Part shown: positions 19,751-27,529 of the stretch, one piece after another
Numbering within the stretch: position 1 is the first letter of the stretch
Layout: each line of letters opens with the position of its first letter
The notes under the pieces: generated by a model
Databases searched by the model: none
The model's input: only the letters and a program-made list of their open reading frames with translations
Told to the model about the DNA's origin: nothing
Program-made: the position numbers and the translations under genes
From: Comamonadaceae bacterium OTU4NAUVB1
Lineage (GTDB): Bacteria > Pseudomonadota > Gammaproteobacteria > Burkholderiales > Burkholderiaceae_C
NCBI GenBank assembly: GCA_024372625.1
Contig: CP099605.1
Span: 1,736,001 to 1,800,000, forward strand
Direction: 5' to 3'
Length of the DNA: 64,000 bases

Positions 19751-20722
19751 GTGAGCAAACATATCTACATCTTTTCCCCGTCCAGCGCCGTGCGGGACAA
19801 GGTTGCATTCCGGCGTGGCGTCAAGCGCCTGCAGGCGTTGGGTCACGAGGTCGAGGTCGACGAAGCGGCACTCGCGGTGCATCAGCGTTTCGCGGGCGAT
19901 GACGCCACGCGTCTGGCCGCCATCGCGCGTGCGGCTGCCAGTGGCGCCGATGTCGCAATGACCACGCGAGGGGGCTACGGACTGACACGCATCCTCGATG
20001 ACATTCCCTACCGGGACATCGCCGCCGCCATCGACCGCGGGACCGCTTTCGTGGGCTTCAGCGACTTCACAGCGTTCCAGAATGCCTTGCTGGCACGAAC
20101 CGGCGCCGTCAGCTGGGCGGGGCCGTCCGTCGGAGAAGACTTCGGGTCGGCCGAAGGGCCGGACGACATCATGGAAGCCTGTTTCGATGATTTCATGACG
20201 GGGCGAGGGGAGGGCACCGGATGGCGATTGCCAGCACGCGCCGGCATTGCCCCTGCGCTGGAACACATCCGGCACGCCAAGTTGTGGGGAGGCAACCTGA
20301 CCGTGCTCACCAGCTTGATCGGGAGCCCTTATTTCCCGGATGTCGATCAAGGCGTGTTGTTCCTGGAGGATGTGGGAGAGCATCCCTATCGCATCGAGCG
20401 GATGCTGGAACAGCTGCGGCACGCCGGCATCTTGGCCAAACAGCAGGCCGTGCTGCTCGGGCACTTCACCGCCTTCAGAAAAACGCCGAACGACCGCGGC
20501 TTCGGACTGCGCGGTGTCTCGGACCGCCTTCAGTCCCAGCTTCGCGTACCGGTGATCACCGGGCTTCCATTCGGGCACGTGCCGACCAAGGTGCTGCTTC
20601 CCGTCGGTGCGAACGTCGACATGGACGGGGAGGGCAGGGAAATCATCATGATGTGGGGACATCTGTCCACTGGTGGTCACAGCCATGGCGATTCACATGA
20701 ACACGCTTCACACGAGAATTGA
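19751..20722 (+). CDS. ldcA: Muramoyltetrapeptide (LD-)carboxypeptidase, S66 family
   Basis: Cytoplasmic enzyme that removes the terminal D-Ala from murein tetrapeptides during peptidoglycan recycling. S66 family marks are visible: MTTRGGYGLTRIL, the nucleophile Ser in FVGFSDFTAF, the Glu in LFLEDVGEHPYRIERML and the His in GLPFGH. The His-rich tail (GHSHGDSHEHASH) is unusual and may bind metal. I chose the GTG at 19751 (VSKHIYIFSPSSAVRD), where homologues begin; a TTG at 19718 overlapping the tadA stop is possible. Follows tadA in the same transcription unit. Confidence 0.85.
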   Translation: MSKHIYIFSPSSAVRDKVAFRRGVKRLQALGHEVEVDEAALAVHQRFAGDDATRLAAIARAAASGADVAMTTRGGYGLTRILDDIPYRDIAAAIDRGTAFVGFSDFTAFQNALLARTGAVSWAGPSVGEDFGSAEGPDDIMEACFDDFMTGRGEGTGWRLPARAGIAPALEHIRHAKLWGGNLTVLTSLIGSPYFPDVDQGVLFLEDVGEHPYRIERMLEQLRHAGILAKQQAVLLGHFTAFRKTPNDRGFGLRGVSDRLQSQLRVPVITGLPFGHVPTKVLLPVGANVDMDGEGREIIMMWGHLSTGGHSHGDSHEHASHEN

Positions 20723-20726
20723 GGCG

Positions 20727-21065
20727 CTAGGAATGTTCGAGACAAGACCGCCGGTGGGGCCGAGGGGCCATGGCGGACGGCAAACAGCCCCGAAACGCAC
20801 GATCGATGGTCGTCGTCATCTGGCGTGCCATCTCGTCGCCCTCGAATTCGCCAAGCGCCAGGACCACGTCTTGCCGAAGGTACCAGAGCGATTCCATGTC
20901 TTGCGCAAACCATACCCGTTGCCGGGTCCGGCTCACCCGTTCACCCTCACGGGATTCCAGCAGCATGAGCATCATCGACCTGGCACGCTGGAAGTGGCGA
21001 TCGTGGCTGCGGCGTTTTAGGAATGCCGGTAGTGCGATGAGCCGAAACAAGCTGGAGCTGGACAT
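20727..21065 (-). CDS. Hypothetical protein
   Basis: A small basic protein of 112 residues on this start choice (MSSSSLFRLIALPAFLKRRSH begins it), rich in Arg, with no membrane segment and no domain that I recognise. The middle, RVSRTRQRVWFAQDMESLWY, looks like real amphipathic protein rather than antisense noise, and no other good gene covers the region. Upstream in-frame ATGs at 21089 and 21164 are alternatives; none has a clear ribosome-binding site. It is convergent with ldcA and divergent from the cyclase gene. Confidence 0.45.
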   Translation of the reverse strand: MSSSSLFRLIALPAFLKRRSHDRHFQRARSMMLMLLESREGERVSRTRQRVWFAQDMESLWYLRQDVVLALGEFEGDEMARQMTTTIDRAFRGCLPSAMAPRPHRRSCLEHS

Positions 21066-21308
21066 GGGTATCGGGCTGTGCAGGCGCATTGCAGGCGTTG
21101 CGGCCGGCGCGTGGTGGTGATGGCAAGTGATCTTCGCCAAACAACGGCTCGGACGCGATCGCATATCTCACAGTCCAGCGGGAAAATCGATGGGCTGGCC
21201 GATTTCCTGCTCTATGCGTCTCATCGCAGAGGCAGGTTGCAGGCATCGCCTTCACTAAAAAGAGCTTTGCCATAATCAGCAGACGCTTGCAATCAAGAAT
21301 TCCACGCC

Positions 21309-22232
21309 ATGCGCACTCATTCGACGGTAGTTTTTGCGGATCTCACGGGAAGCACCGGCGTTTTCGAATCCATGGGGAACGTGCGGGCCGCCGAGACGGT
21401 CACCCGTCTCACGCAGTGGATCGCCGCCGTGTGCGAAGCCAACCAGGGTCGTGTCGTGAAAATGCTGGGCGATGGCGTGCTGGCCATCTTCGGTTCTGGC
21501 AGCCAGGCCACGCGTGCGGCACTCGAAATGCAGCGCAACCATCAGAAACGATTGCAGTCGTGGCCAGAGACGCTGCGCATGGACCTGCAGATCGGACTCG
21601 CCAGTGGCGATGTCATCGAAGTCGACGGCGACTGTTACGGCGATGCCGTCAACTTGGCCTCCAGACTCAGCGACCTGGCCGGACCGAGACAGATCTGGGC
21701 GACCCAGTCCGTGATCGATCAACTCGTCGTCAACGAGGTTCGTCATCGCAGTCTGGGTCCGATCAACATCCGCGGCCGAAGCGAAATGCCGGTCGTTCAT
21801 CGCATCGACTGGCAGGAAGAGTCGATGGAATCCCTGACCATGCCGGCATCACTGGCACAGATGAGTCGAACCTCGGACCTGTCCTTCGGCAAGATCGAGT
21901 TGGTGTGGATGGATGTGAGACAGGTTTTCAGCGTCACGGACTTGCCGATCTATCTGGGCCGTGTCGACGACGCGGAGTTTGTCGTCAACGATCCGCGCGT
22001 ATCGAGGTTGCATGCACGCATCGAGTCGAGGAAGGGAAGTTGCGTGCTGGTGGATGTCAGCACGTACGGCACGTGGGTTCAGTTCAATAACGCCGGGGCC
22101 GGTGCCAGTACCGAGATCGCATTGCGTCGCGACGAGTGCGTGTTGCATGGCAGCGGGCAGATCAGCCTGGGCGCGCCCCTGATGGATCTGAGCGCGCCAA
22201 CGATCAGCTTCCGTGCCATGGTCAGCAACTGA
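21309..22232 (+). CDS. Class III adenylate/guanylate cyclase with C-terminal FHA domain
   Basis: A soluble 307-residue signalling protein. Residues 1-165 are a class III nucleotidyl cyclase: metal-binding Asp11 (FADLTGST) and Asp55 (KMLGDGVLAIFG), Lys51 and Asp112 in adenine-selecting positions, and Asn115/Arg119 (VNLASRL) for the transition state, so activity and cAMP production are expected. Residues about 190-290 form an FHA phosphothreonine-binding domain (LGR at 216-218, SRLH at 232-235, GT at 254-255). No kinase or receptor gene is adjacent. A possible -10 (CATAAT) lies near 21271. Confidence 0.88.
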   Translation: MRTHSTVVFADLTGSTGVFESMGNVRAAETVTRLTQWIAAVCEANQGRVVKMLGDGVLAIFGSGSQATRAALEMQRNHQKRLQSWPETLRMDLQIGLASGDVIEVDGDCYGDAVNLASRLSDLAGPRQIWATQSVIDQLVVNEVRHRSLGPINIRGRSEMPVVHRIDWQEESMESLTMPASLAQMSRTSDLSFGKIELVWMDVRQVFSVTDLPIYLGRVDDAEFVVNDPRVSRLHARIESRKGSCVLVDVSTYGTWVQFNNAGAGASTEIALRRDECVLHGSGQISLGAPLMDLSAPTISFRAMVSN

Positions 22233-22858
22233 AACAGCATTTCCGCTGCAGGCAACGGTGGCCAGAGAAAGGGGCCCGCTGGACACTTGAAAAATAATCC
22301 TTGCATCTGTCATTTAACATAATATACATTGTATTTAGTGATAATCAGAGTTTCAAGCGATCAGTACGCCCAGGCAGACGGCCGTCGACAGCCTTGAGCT
22401 TGGTCGCCGCAACCGCATTCACTCTCGATCGCCCGTGAAGACACTGACGATCTGATCGGCTTGCCTGCGTTGAGCAGAACGTTTTTCCATCCCGAGCCGT
22501 GCTCGGGGCCCATGGAATTCGACCGTCGTCGGGACCATCAGGTTCTACGACGCACGGTCCATTGCGGCTGCGTCAGCGACAAGACCCATTTGGGCATACG
22601 CCAAGGTGTCCAAACAGCCGCGTCGGGAGCCGATTGAAGGATCTTCGACAGAGATTGAGCGGCTTTCTAGCCACGATTCGACTTGAACAGTGATCCCATA
22701 CGGCACACATGAAGTCTTCTCGCTTCGGCGAAACATCGCCCTGCTCCACCCCACTCATCGATCCTAGAAAACCGCATTTCGGTTAATCTGCTAACGTTTC
22801 TTCTCTTTTGAACATCTTCCAATAAGACTTTTCCTTCACGTATACCGTTAGCAGAGTT
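22233..22858. other. Long intergenic region without a convincing gene
   Basis: 626 bases separate the cyclase gene from the recombinase gene. The stretch about 22285-22355 is clearly AT-rich compared with its surroundings and could hold promoter or nucleoid-protein sites. Short open frames on both strands lack ribosome-binding sites and family resemblance. The right end carries the 10-bp inverted repeat at 22787-22855. I see no RNA gene or terminator here. Confidence 0.6.
22787..22855. repeat. 10-bp inverted repeat upstream of the recombinase gene
   Basis: TCTGCTAACG (22787-22796) and its exact reverse complement CGTTAGCAGA (22846-22855) frame 49 AT-rich bases immediately before the recombinase start codon at 22859. 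The arrangement suits a binding site for the recombinase or a regulator; function is inference. Confidence 0.7.
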
Positions 22859-23887
22859 ATGCAATCATCATTGCCGTTTGAAAGCGAATCGCCTTTTGAA
22901 GGCCTGAAACAACCGTTTGAAGACTGGTTGGCGGATCAGGTCGCCTTGGGCACCTTAAGACAACCTTCATCGATCCAGGTCTATCGCGACATGTGGGGTG
23001 GATTCACGGGCTGGGCACTGGCACAGACGCCTCCTGTCACGCTGTCAAGCATCACGACCGGCGATCTGCAGGCGTTTCAGACCGCTCGGTTCGGCATGAA
23101 GAGTTCAGACTTGTCACTGTCGCCACGTCATGCGCTCCGGCTGCTGCGTCTGGTGGATCGTGTCCTGAAGCATCAAGCTGCCCAGACGGGTCTTGCTCCC
23201 AATGAAGCCGCTGCGGAATGGATCGCCGCGCAACCCGAGATCCGCTATGCCGAATCCTCGCAATCAGATCCCCTGCCCGATTTCCTCTCCATCCGAGAAA
23301 CGCGCTATCTGATCACTTTCCTCTCTGCAGCACGACCTCGGCCCGGCCTGCAGGGATCGGCCCGGGACAACCCAATCAACATGCCTTGGCAGCAGATTCG
23401 CAATCGCACCGCCGTCGGACTGCAACTGGGCGGTGGGCTGACACCAGCCGATGTCCGGGCATTGACGCTCCGGTCACCAGTCTCTCAAGGAGGCCGTGTC
23501 AGGGACCGCCCATGGAAGATCGCCGTTCCCAGCCACGGAAACTGGCCGGCGAGGGAGACGCCCATCGCACCGTGGGCCGGCGAACTGCTTCACCACTGGA
23601 TGAAGGTCAGACAGGACGCGGCAATCGCCGGTGACTTCCTCTTCCCATCCACGCGCACGGGCAAACAGTGGAGCCGCGACTCGCATTACATGTGTGCGAA
23701 CAAGGTACTGGAAGAAGCTGGCATCGACAGCATCGAAGGCGGCTCGTTCCGATTGCGTCACACGTTCGCATTGAGGCAGTTGCGTCGAGGCACGGCGTTC
23801 GAGCAGGTTGCAACGTGGCTCGGCGTGGAACCGGAATCCATGACCCAATACGGCCGACTCATGGAAAACACGCCCGAGGACGCATGA
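22859..23887 (+). CDS. Atypical tyrosine recombinase/integrase
   Basis: A 342-residue protein with an N-terminal SAM-like core-binding domain (about residues 15-125) and a C-terminal tyrosine-recombinase catalytic domain. Box II is seen as FRLRHTFALRQL, with Arg300 and His301, and the presumed nucleophile is Tyr331 in MTQYGRL. Three usual positions differ: Thr195 where the box I Arg is expected (GGGLTPADVRAL), Phe297 in place of the HxxR His, and Val323 where LGH is common. It could be a specialised or weakly active recombinase. The product is complete and not frameshifted. A 10-bp inverted repeat lies directly upstream. Confidence 0.82.
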   Translation: MQSSLPFESESPFEGLKQPFEDWLADQVALGTLRQPSSIQVYRDMWGGFTGWALAQTPPVTLSSITTGDLQAFQTARFGMKSSDLSLSPRHALRLLRLVDRVLKHQAAQTGLAPNEAAAEWIAAQPEIRYAESSQSDPLPDFLSIRETRYLITFLSAARPRPGLQGSARDNPINMPWQQIRNRTAVGLQLGGGLTPADVRALTLRSPVSQGGRVRDRPWKIAVPSHGNWPARETPIAPWAGELLHHWMKVRQDAAIAGDFLFPSTRTGKQWSRDSHYMCANKVLEEAGIDSIEGGSFRLRHTFALRQLRRGTAFEQVATWLGVEPESMTQYGRLMENTPEDA

Positions 23888-23896
23888 AGGCGAGCG

Positions 23897-24562
23897 CTAC
23901 CACGCTCCCGTGGAGGGCTTCTTGGCCTTGACGGCTTTGGACAAGAGATCGATCGCATCGGGGCGCTGACCCCGCCTTGCGAAATCCTCGGCCGTCATGC
24001 CCTGCTGGTTCTTCTGCAACGGATCGGCACCTTCGGCCAGCAGCAACTCGACGCCCGGTGTCGAGCCGTACATCGCCGCCATCATGAGCGGCGTGGTTTC
24101 GTTCGGAGATGGCGCGTCGATGAACGCATGATTCTCGAGGAGCAATTTCATGATCTCGATGTGGCCATTCGTCGCGGCATAGTGAAGCGGTGTCCAGCCC
24201 GGCTTGTTCACCGCCGCATCGCGCGCGATGAGCTTGCGCACCAAGGCTTCGTCGCCGCGCAGCGAGGCGAGCATCAGCGGACTCTCGTCGTTGGCGTTTC
24301 GCGCATCGATGTCGGTCTTCTTGAAGCCCAGCAGCACGTCGATGACCCTCGGCGACGGTTCACGCAAGGCCAGCAGGAGCCCGGTCTGCCCGGTCTCGTT
24401 GCGGGTGTTCGGGTCGAACCCCCGATTGAGCAGCGATGAGACGCCGCTGGCGTTGTCGGAACGAACGGCCCTGAAGAAATCGTCGAAAGAGCCGGCATGC
24501 GACGAAAGACAAGCGACGAGCGCGAAAAGGCACAGTAGTTTCTTCAAGGGAACTCCAATCAT
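23897..24562 (-). CDS. Exported ankyrin repeat protein
   Basis: A 221-residue protein with an N-terminal signal peptide (KKLLCLFALVACLSSHA) and about five ankyrin repeats; clear examples are GWTPLHYAATNGHIEIMKLL and TTPLMMAAMYGSTPGVELLL. It is probably periplasmic and acts in protein contact. The ATG overlaps the tatD stop by four bases (ATGA), so it is co-translated with tatD. It is convergent with the recombinase gene, only nine bases away. Partner is unknown. Confidence 0.85.
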   Translation of the reverse strand: MIGVPLKKLLCLFALVACLSSHAGSFDDFFRAVRSDNASGVSSLLNRGFDPNTRNETGQTGLLLALREPSPRVIDVLLGFKKTDIDARNANDESPLMLASLRGDEALVRKLIARDAAVNKPGWTPLHYAATNGHIEIMKLLLENHAFIDAPSPNETTPLMMAAMYGSTPGVELLLAEGADPLQKNQQGMTAEDFARRGQRPDAIDLLSKAVKAKKPSTGAW

Positions 24563-25362
24563 TGGACGCCGGAAAACAGGACATCGAAGTTGCGGCTCGT
24601 GGCCTCGGCGATGGCTTCGACGGGCAGGCCGCGCAGTTCCGCGACCTGGCGTGCCACCAGCGGCACGAGCGCCGGACTGTTGGGCTTTCCGCGATAGGGA
24701 ACCGGCGCCAAGTAGGGGCTGTCCGTCTCAATGAGCATGCGCTCGAGTGGGACGAAGGCCGCGACGTCGCGCAGGTCCTGGGACTTCTTGAACGTGATGA
24801 TGCCGGAGAAGGAAATGAAGAAACCGAGGTCCAGGGCCGCGCGGGCCACGGCGGCGGTTTCCGTGAAGCAATGGAAGACGCCACCGGCCGACCCGGTGGA
24901 GCCGTCCTCGCCCTCCTCCCTGAGCAGCCTCAGCGTGTCTTCCGACGCCTCGCGCGTGTGGATGACCAACGGCTTGCCGACCTGCCGCGCGGCACGGATG
25001 TGCACGCGGAACCGGTCACGCTGCCAGTCCATTTCGGCGATGGTGCGCCCCCCCTTGCGGGCCTCCATCTGGTAGTAGTCCAGCCCCGTTTCGCCGATGG
25101 CGATGACCTTGGGCTGCCGTGAGCGCGTCACGAGGTCTTCCACGGTCGGCTCCGCGATGCCCTCGTTGTCAGGATGGACGCCGACGCTGGCCCAGATGTT
25201 GTCGTAACGCGCGGCCAGCGCCTGTACCGCCTCGAATTCCTCGAGTCGCGTGCAGATGCACAGCGCCCGGTCGACCCGTGCTTCCGACATGGCGGCACGG
25301 ACCTCCGGAATGCGATCGATCAATCCGGAATCGGTCAGGTGGCAATGGGAGTCGGTGAACAT
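24559..25362 (-). CDS. tatD: TatD family metal-dependent hydrolase
   Basis: A 267-residue TatD/YcfH-type hydrolase, a TIM-barrel enzyme with DNase activity in characterised members. Metal ligands are in FTDSHCHL, GETGLDYY, VIHTREA, FHCFT and ETDSPYLAP. The ATG at 25362 starts directly at the metal motif as in the family; upstream starts would extend it across the gap after pilZ. It is downstream of the holB-pilZ pair, as is common in proteobacteria, and overlaps the ankyrin gene by four bases. Confidence 0.93.
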   Translation of the reverse strand: MFTDSHCHLTDSGLIDRIPEVRAAMSEARVDRALCICTRLEEFEAVQALAARYDNIWASVGVHPDNEGIAEPTVEDLVTRSRQPKVIAIGETGLDYYQMEARKGGRTIAEMDWQRDRFRVHIRAARQVGKPLVIHTREASEDTLRLLREEGEDGSTGSAGGVFHCFTETAAVARAALDLGFFISFSGIITFKKSQDLRDVAAFVPLERMLIETDSPYLAPVPYRGKPNSPALVPLVARQVAELRGLPVEAIAEATSRNFDVLFSGVQ

Positions 25363-25446
25363 GAGCGGTACTTCTTCAAAAACGCAGTGAGCGATGGCTT
25401 GGGCAATCGCCCCCCGCATCGGCAGGCGATCGATCGTCCAGGAAAT

Positions 25447-25842
25447 TCAGATCGTCTGCGTCGGCCGGTCGGAGGCCATGGCCCCGCCCAGGGCGCTTTC
25501 GATCCGCGCCTTGAGTTCGCGCGATTTTTCGTCGGCGGGAAACCGGATGCCGACACCGGGTGCACGATTGCCTGCCGCGCGCGCCGGTGTGATCCAGGCG
25601 ACCTTGCCGGCGATGGGGTAGCGCTGGGTGTCGTCCGGCAACGTGAGCAGCACGTAGACATCGTCGCCCAGACGGTATTCGCGCGCCGTGGGAATGAAGA
25701 TGCCGCCCTCGGAGAACAAGGGGATGTACGCCGCGTGCAATGCACCCTTCTCCTTGATGGCCAGCTGGATGACGCTCGGGCGCGGCGACAGCGGCGCACG
25801 CTGACTGGGGTCGAAGGTGGGGATCGTGGGGGGAATGCTCAT
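25447..25842 (-). CDS. pilZ: Type IV pilus assembly protein PilZ
   Basis: A 131-residue single PilZ-domain protein. The conserved core is ALHAAYIPLFSEGGIFIPT, DDVYVLLTLPDD and PGVGIRFP. Like orthologues in pseudomonads and xanthomonads it lacks an obvious RxxxR c-di-GMP motif at the N-terminus, and it acts in type IV pilus biogenesis. Its ATG overlaps the holB stop by four bases (ATGA). The holB-pilZ-tatD order is well conserved and supports the name. No pilus genes are in the window. Confidence 0.9.
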   Translation of the reverse strand: MSIPPTIPTFDPSQRAPLSPRPSVIQLAIKEKGALHAAYIPLFSEGGIFIPTAREYRLGDDVYVLLTLPDDTQRYPIAGKVAWITPARAAGNRAPGVGIRFPADEKSRELKARIESALGGAMASDRPTQTI

Positions 25843-26858
25843 GGGCGGACCACCGAGTTTAGGGTGGCGCGCGCCTCGCTCGCCAACGCTTCGAGCATGA
25901 GTCCGGCATTGAACGGATGATCGGCGGTCCGTATCGCGTTCGCGAGCGATTTCGACCAGCGGGCCAGGGCGGCAAGTGAAGGCGCGGGCGGCAGTTCGGC
26001 CGGCCGGAAGAACCGTGGCTGGGCGCCGACACCGATGGCCATCAGGTCGTGACAGACCTTCTGGAGCGCGTCGATCGCCTGTGCCGGCGCCTGGTCCGCG
26101 AGCGCCGTCGGATCGCCGCGCAACAGCGCCTTGGGCAGCTGAGCCCACGCCTGGGGCGACTGGCCGGCACGCGATCGGCGCAGCGCCTCGTGCGGTCGAC
26201 CCCCGGCGGCACTCAGCAGTGCCGGCGCGTCGGCGACCGGCACGCCATTCGACGCCAGCCACGCCGTCGCCACTTCCGCGTCGGGCCACGGAACGCCGAA
26301 GCCGATGCAGCGGCTGCGGATGGTCGGCAGCAGCTGCCAGGCCGCCTCGCTGGCGAGGACGAAACGCACGTCGCCCACCGGTTCCTCAAGCGTCTTGAGC
26401 AGCGCGTTGGCCGTGACGGCGTTCATGCGCTCGGCCGGATAGACCAGCACCACCTTGCCACGGCCGCGCGCATTGGTGCGTTGTGCGAAGCCGATCGCGT
26501 CGCGCATCGCATCAACGCGGATCTCCCGGCTGGGCTTGCGTTTCTTGTCGTCGATGTCGGCCTGCGATTTCTCGTCCAGCGGCCAACCCGATTCGAGCAT
26601 CGTGACCTCGGGCATCAGCACGCACAGGTCGGCGTGGGTGCGCACGGCGACCGCATGGCAGCTCGTGCAATGGCCACAGGCGCCCTGCCCGCTCGGGTGC
26701 TCGCACAGCCACGCCGTGGCGAGCGACAGCGCCAGCTCGTACTGACCGAGACCGGAGGGTCCCTGCAGCAGCCACGCATGGCCGCGCTGGCGCAGCAGTT
26801 CGGCCAGGGGACGCGCCAGCCAGGGCGATGTCCGGATCGGGGATGCGGGTGTCGTCAC
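25839..26858 (-). CDS. holB: DNA polymerase III subunit delta'
   Basis: Part of the clamp-loader complex that loads the beta clamp on DNA. The 339-residue product has a degenerate P-loop ([15 protein letters not shown], lacking the usual GKT), as expected for delta', the zinc-binding Cys set (CGHCTSC), the [10 protein letters not shown] motif and LPTIRSRC. It starts at a GTG at 26858 that overlaps the tmk stop (GTGA). Genes before and after also overlap, forming one tight operon. Confidence 0.95.
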   Translation of the reverse strand: MTTPASPIRTSPWLARPLAELLRQRGHAWLLQGPSGLGQYELALSLATAWLCEHPSGQGACGHCTSCHAVAVRTHADLCVLMPEVTMLESGWPLDEKSQADIDDKKRKPSREIRVDAMRDAIGFAQRTNARGRGKVVLVYPAERMNAVTANALLKTLEEPVGDVRFVLASEAAWQLLPTIRSRCIGFGVPWPDAEVATAWLASNGVPVADAPALLSAAGGRPHEALRRSRAGQSPQAWAQLPKALLRGDPTALADQAPAQAIDALQKVCHDLMAIGVGAQPRFFRPAELPPAPSLAALARWSKSLANAIRTADHPFNAGLMLEALASEARATLNSVVRP

Positions 26859-27529
26859 GTCGATGCGAGACGATGCGCCAGCACCGCCTCGACCCGTTCC
26901 CAGACGCGTTCACGCGGCAAGGCCGCATCGATGCGGACGAAGCGTTCACCGGCAACGGCCGCACGCGCGGCGTACCCGGCTGCCACGCGACGAAAGAAGG
27001 CGACCGGCTGGGATTCGAACCTGTCCGGCAGACGGGCGCCGATCAGACGCTCGGCCGCGGCTTCAGGCGCCAGATCGAACCAGAGCGTCAGATCCGGCTG
27101 CAGCAACTTCGCCGCCCCGGGGCCAGCGGCAGTCTCATCCTCGGCCTTCGCAAGCCCCTGCACCCAACGCTCGAGCGTTAGCAGAACTTCTGGATCGAAG
27201 CCATGTCCGGCGCCTTGATAGGCGAAGGTGGCATCGGTGAACCGGTCGCACAGGACCACGTCGCCGCGCGCGAGTGCCGGGGAGATCACGCGCTCGATGT
27301 GGTCGCGACGCGCCGCGAAGACCAGGAGCGATTCGGTCAGCGCGTCCATCGGTCGGGACAGGATCAGCTCGCGCAGGGTTTCGGCCAGCGGGGTGCCACC
27401 CGGCTCACGCGTGCGCGTGACCCGTCGACCGAGGCGGGTGAAGAATGCCTCCACGGCGTCGAGGTGACTGGACTTGCCGGCGCCATCGATGCCCTCGAGC
27501 GTGAGGAAAAAGGAGGATGGACTGCTCAT
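26855..27529 (-). CDS. tmk: Thymidylate kinase
   Basis: Phosphorylates dTMP to dTDP for DNA synthesis. The 224-residue enzyme shows the P-loop [10 protein letters not shown], the [11 protein letters not shown] motif, the [12 protein letters not shown] segment and the LPDRFESQ region near the LID. There is an insert of roughly 10 residues ([14 protein letters not shown]) in the middle. The ATG at 27529 overlaps the mltG stop (ATGA), and its stop overlaps the holB start. A GGTTCGAATCC string within it resembles a tRNA T-arm but is coding sequence. Confidence 0.97.
   Translation of the reverse strand: MSSPSSFFLTLEGIDGAGKSSHLDAVEAFFTRLGRRVTRTREPGGTPLAETLRELILSRPMDALTESLLVFAARRDHIERVISPALARGDVVLCDRFTDATFAYQGAGHGFDPEVLLTLERWVQGLAKAEDETAAGPGAAKLLQPDLTLWFDLAPEAAAERLIGARLPDRFESQPVAFFRRVAAGYAARAAVAGERFVRIDAALPRERVWERVEAVLAHRLAST

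Noticed and set aside
22499..22754. Small open frames on both strands in the 22.2-22.9 kb gap
   Set aside because: They overlap each other, have no ribosome-binding sites, and show no recognisable protein features.
27007..27022. A GGTTCGAATCC-type string on the minus strand resembling a tRNA T-arm
   Set aside because: It lies inside tmk, where it encodes the conserved DRFESQ segment, and no anticodon or acceptor arms surround it.
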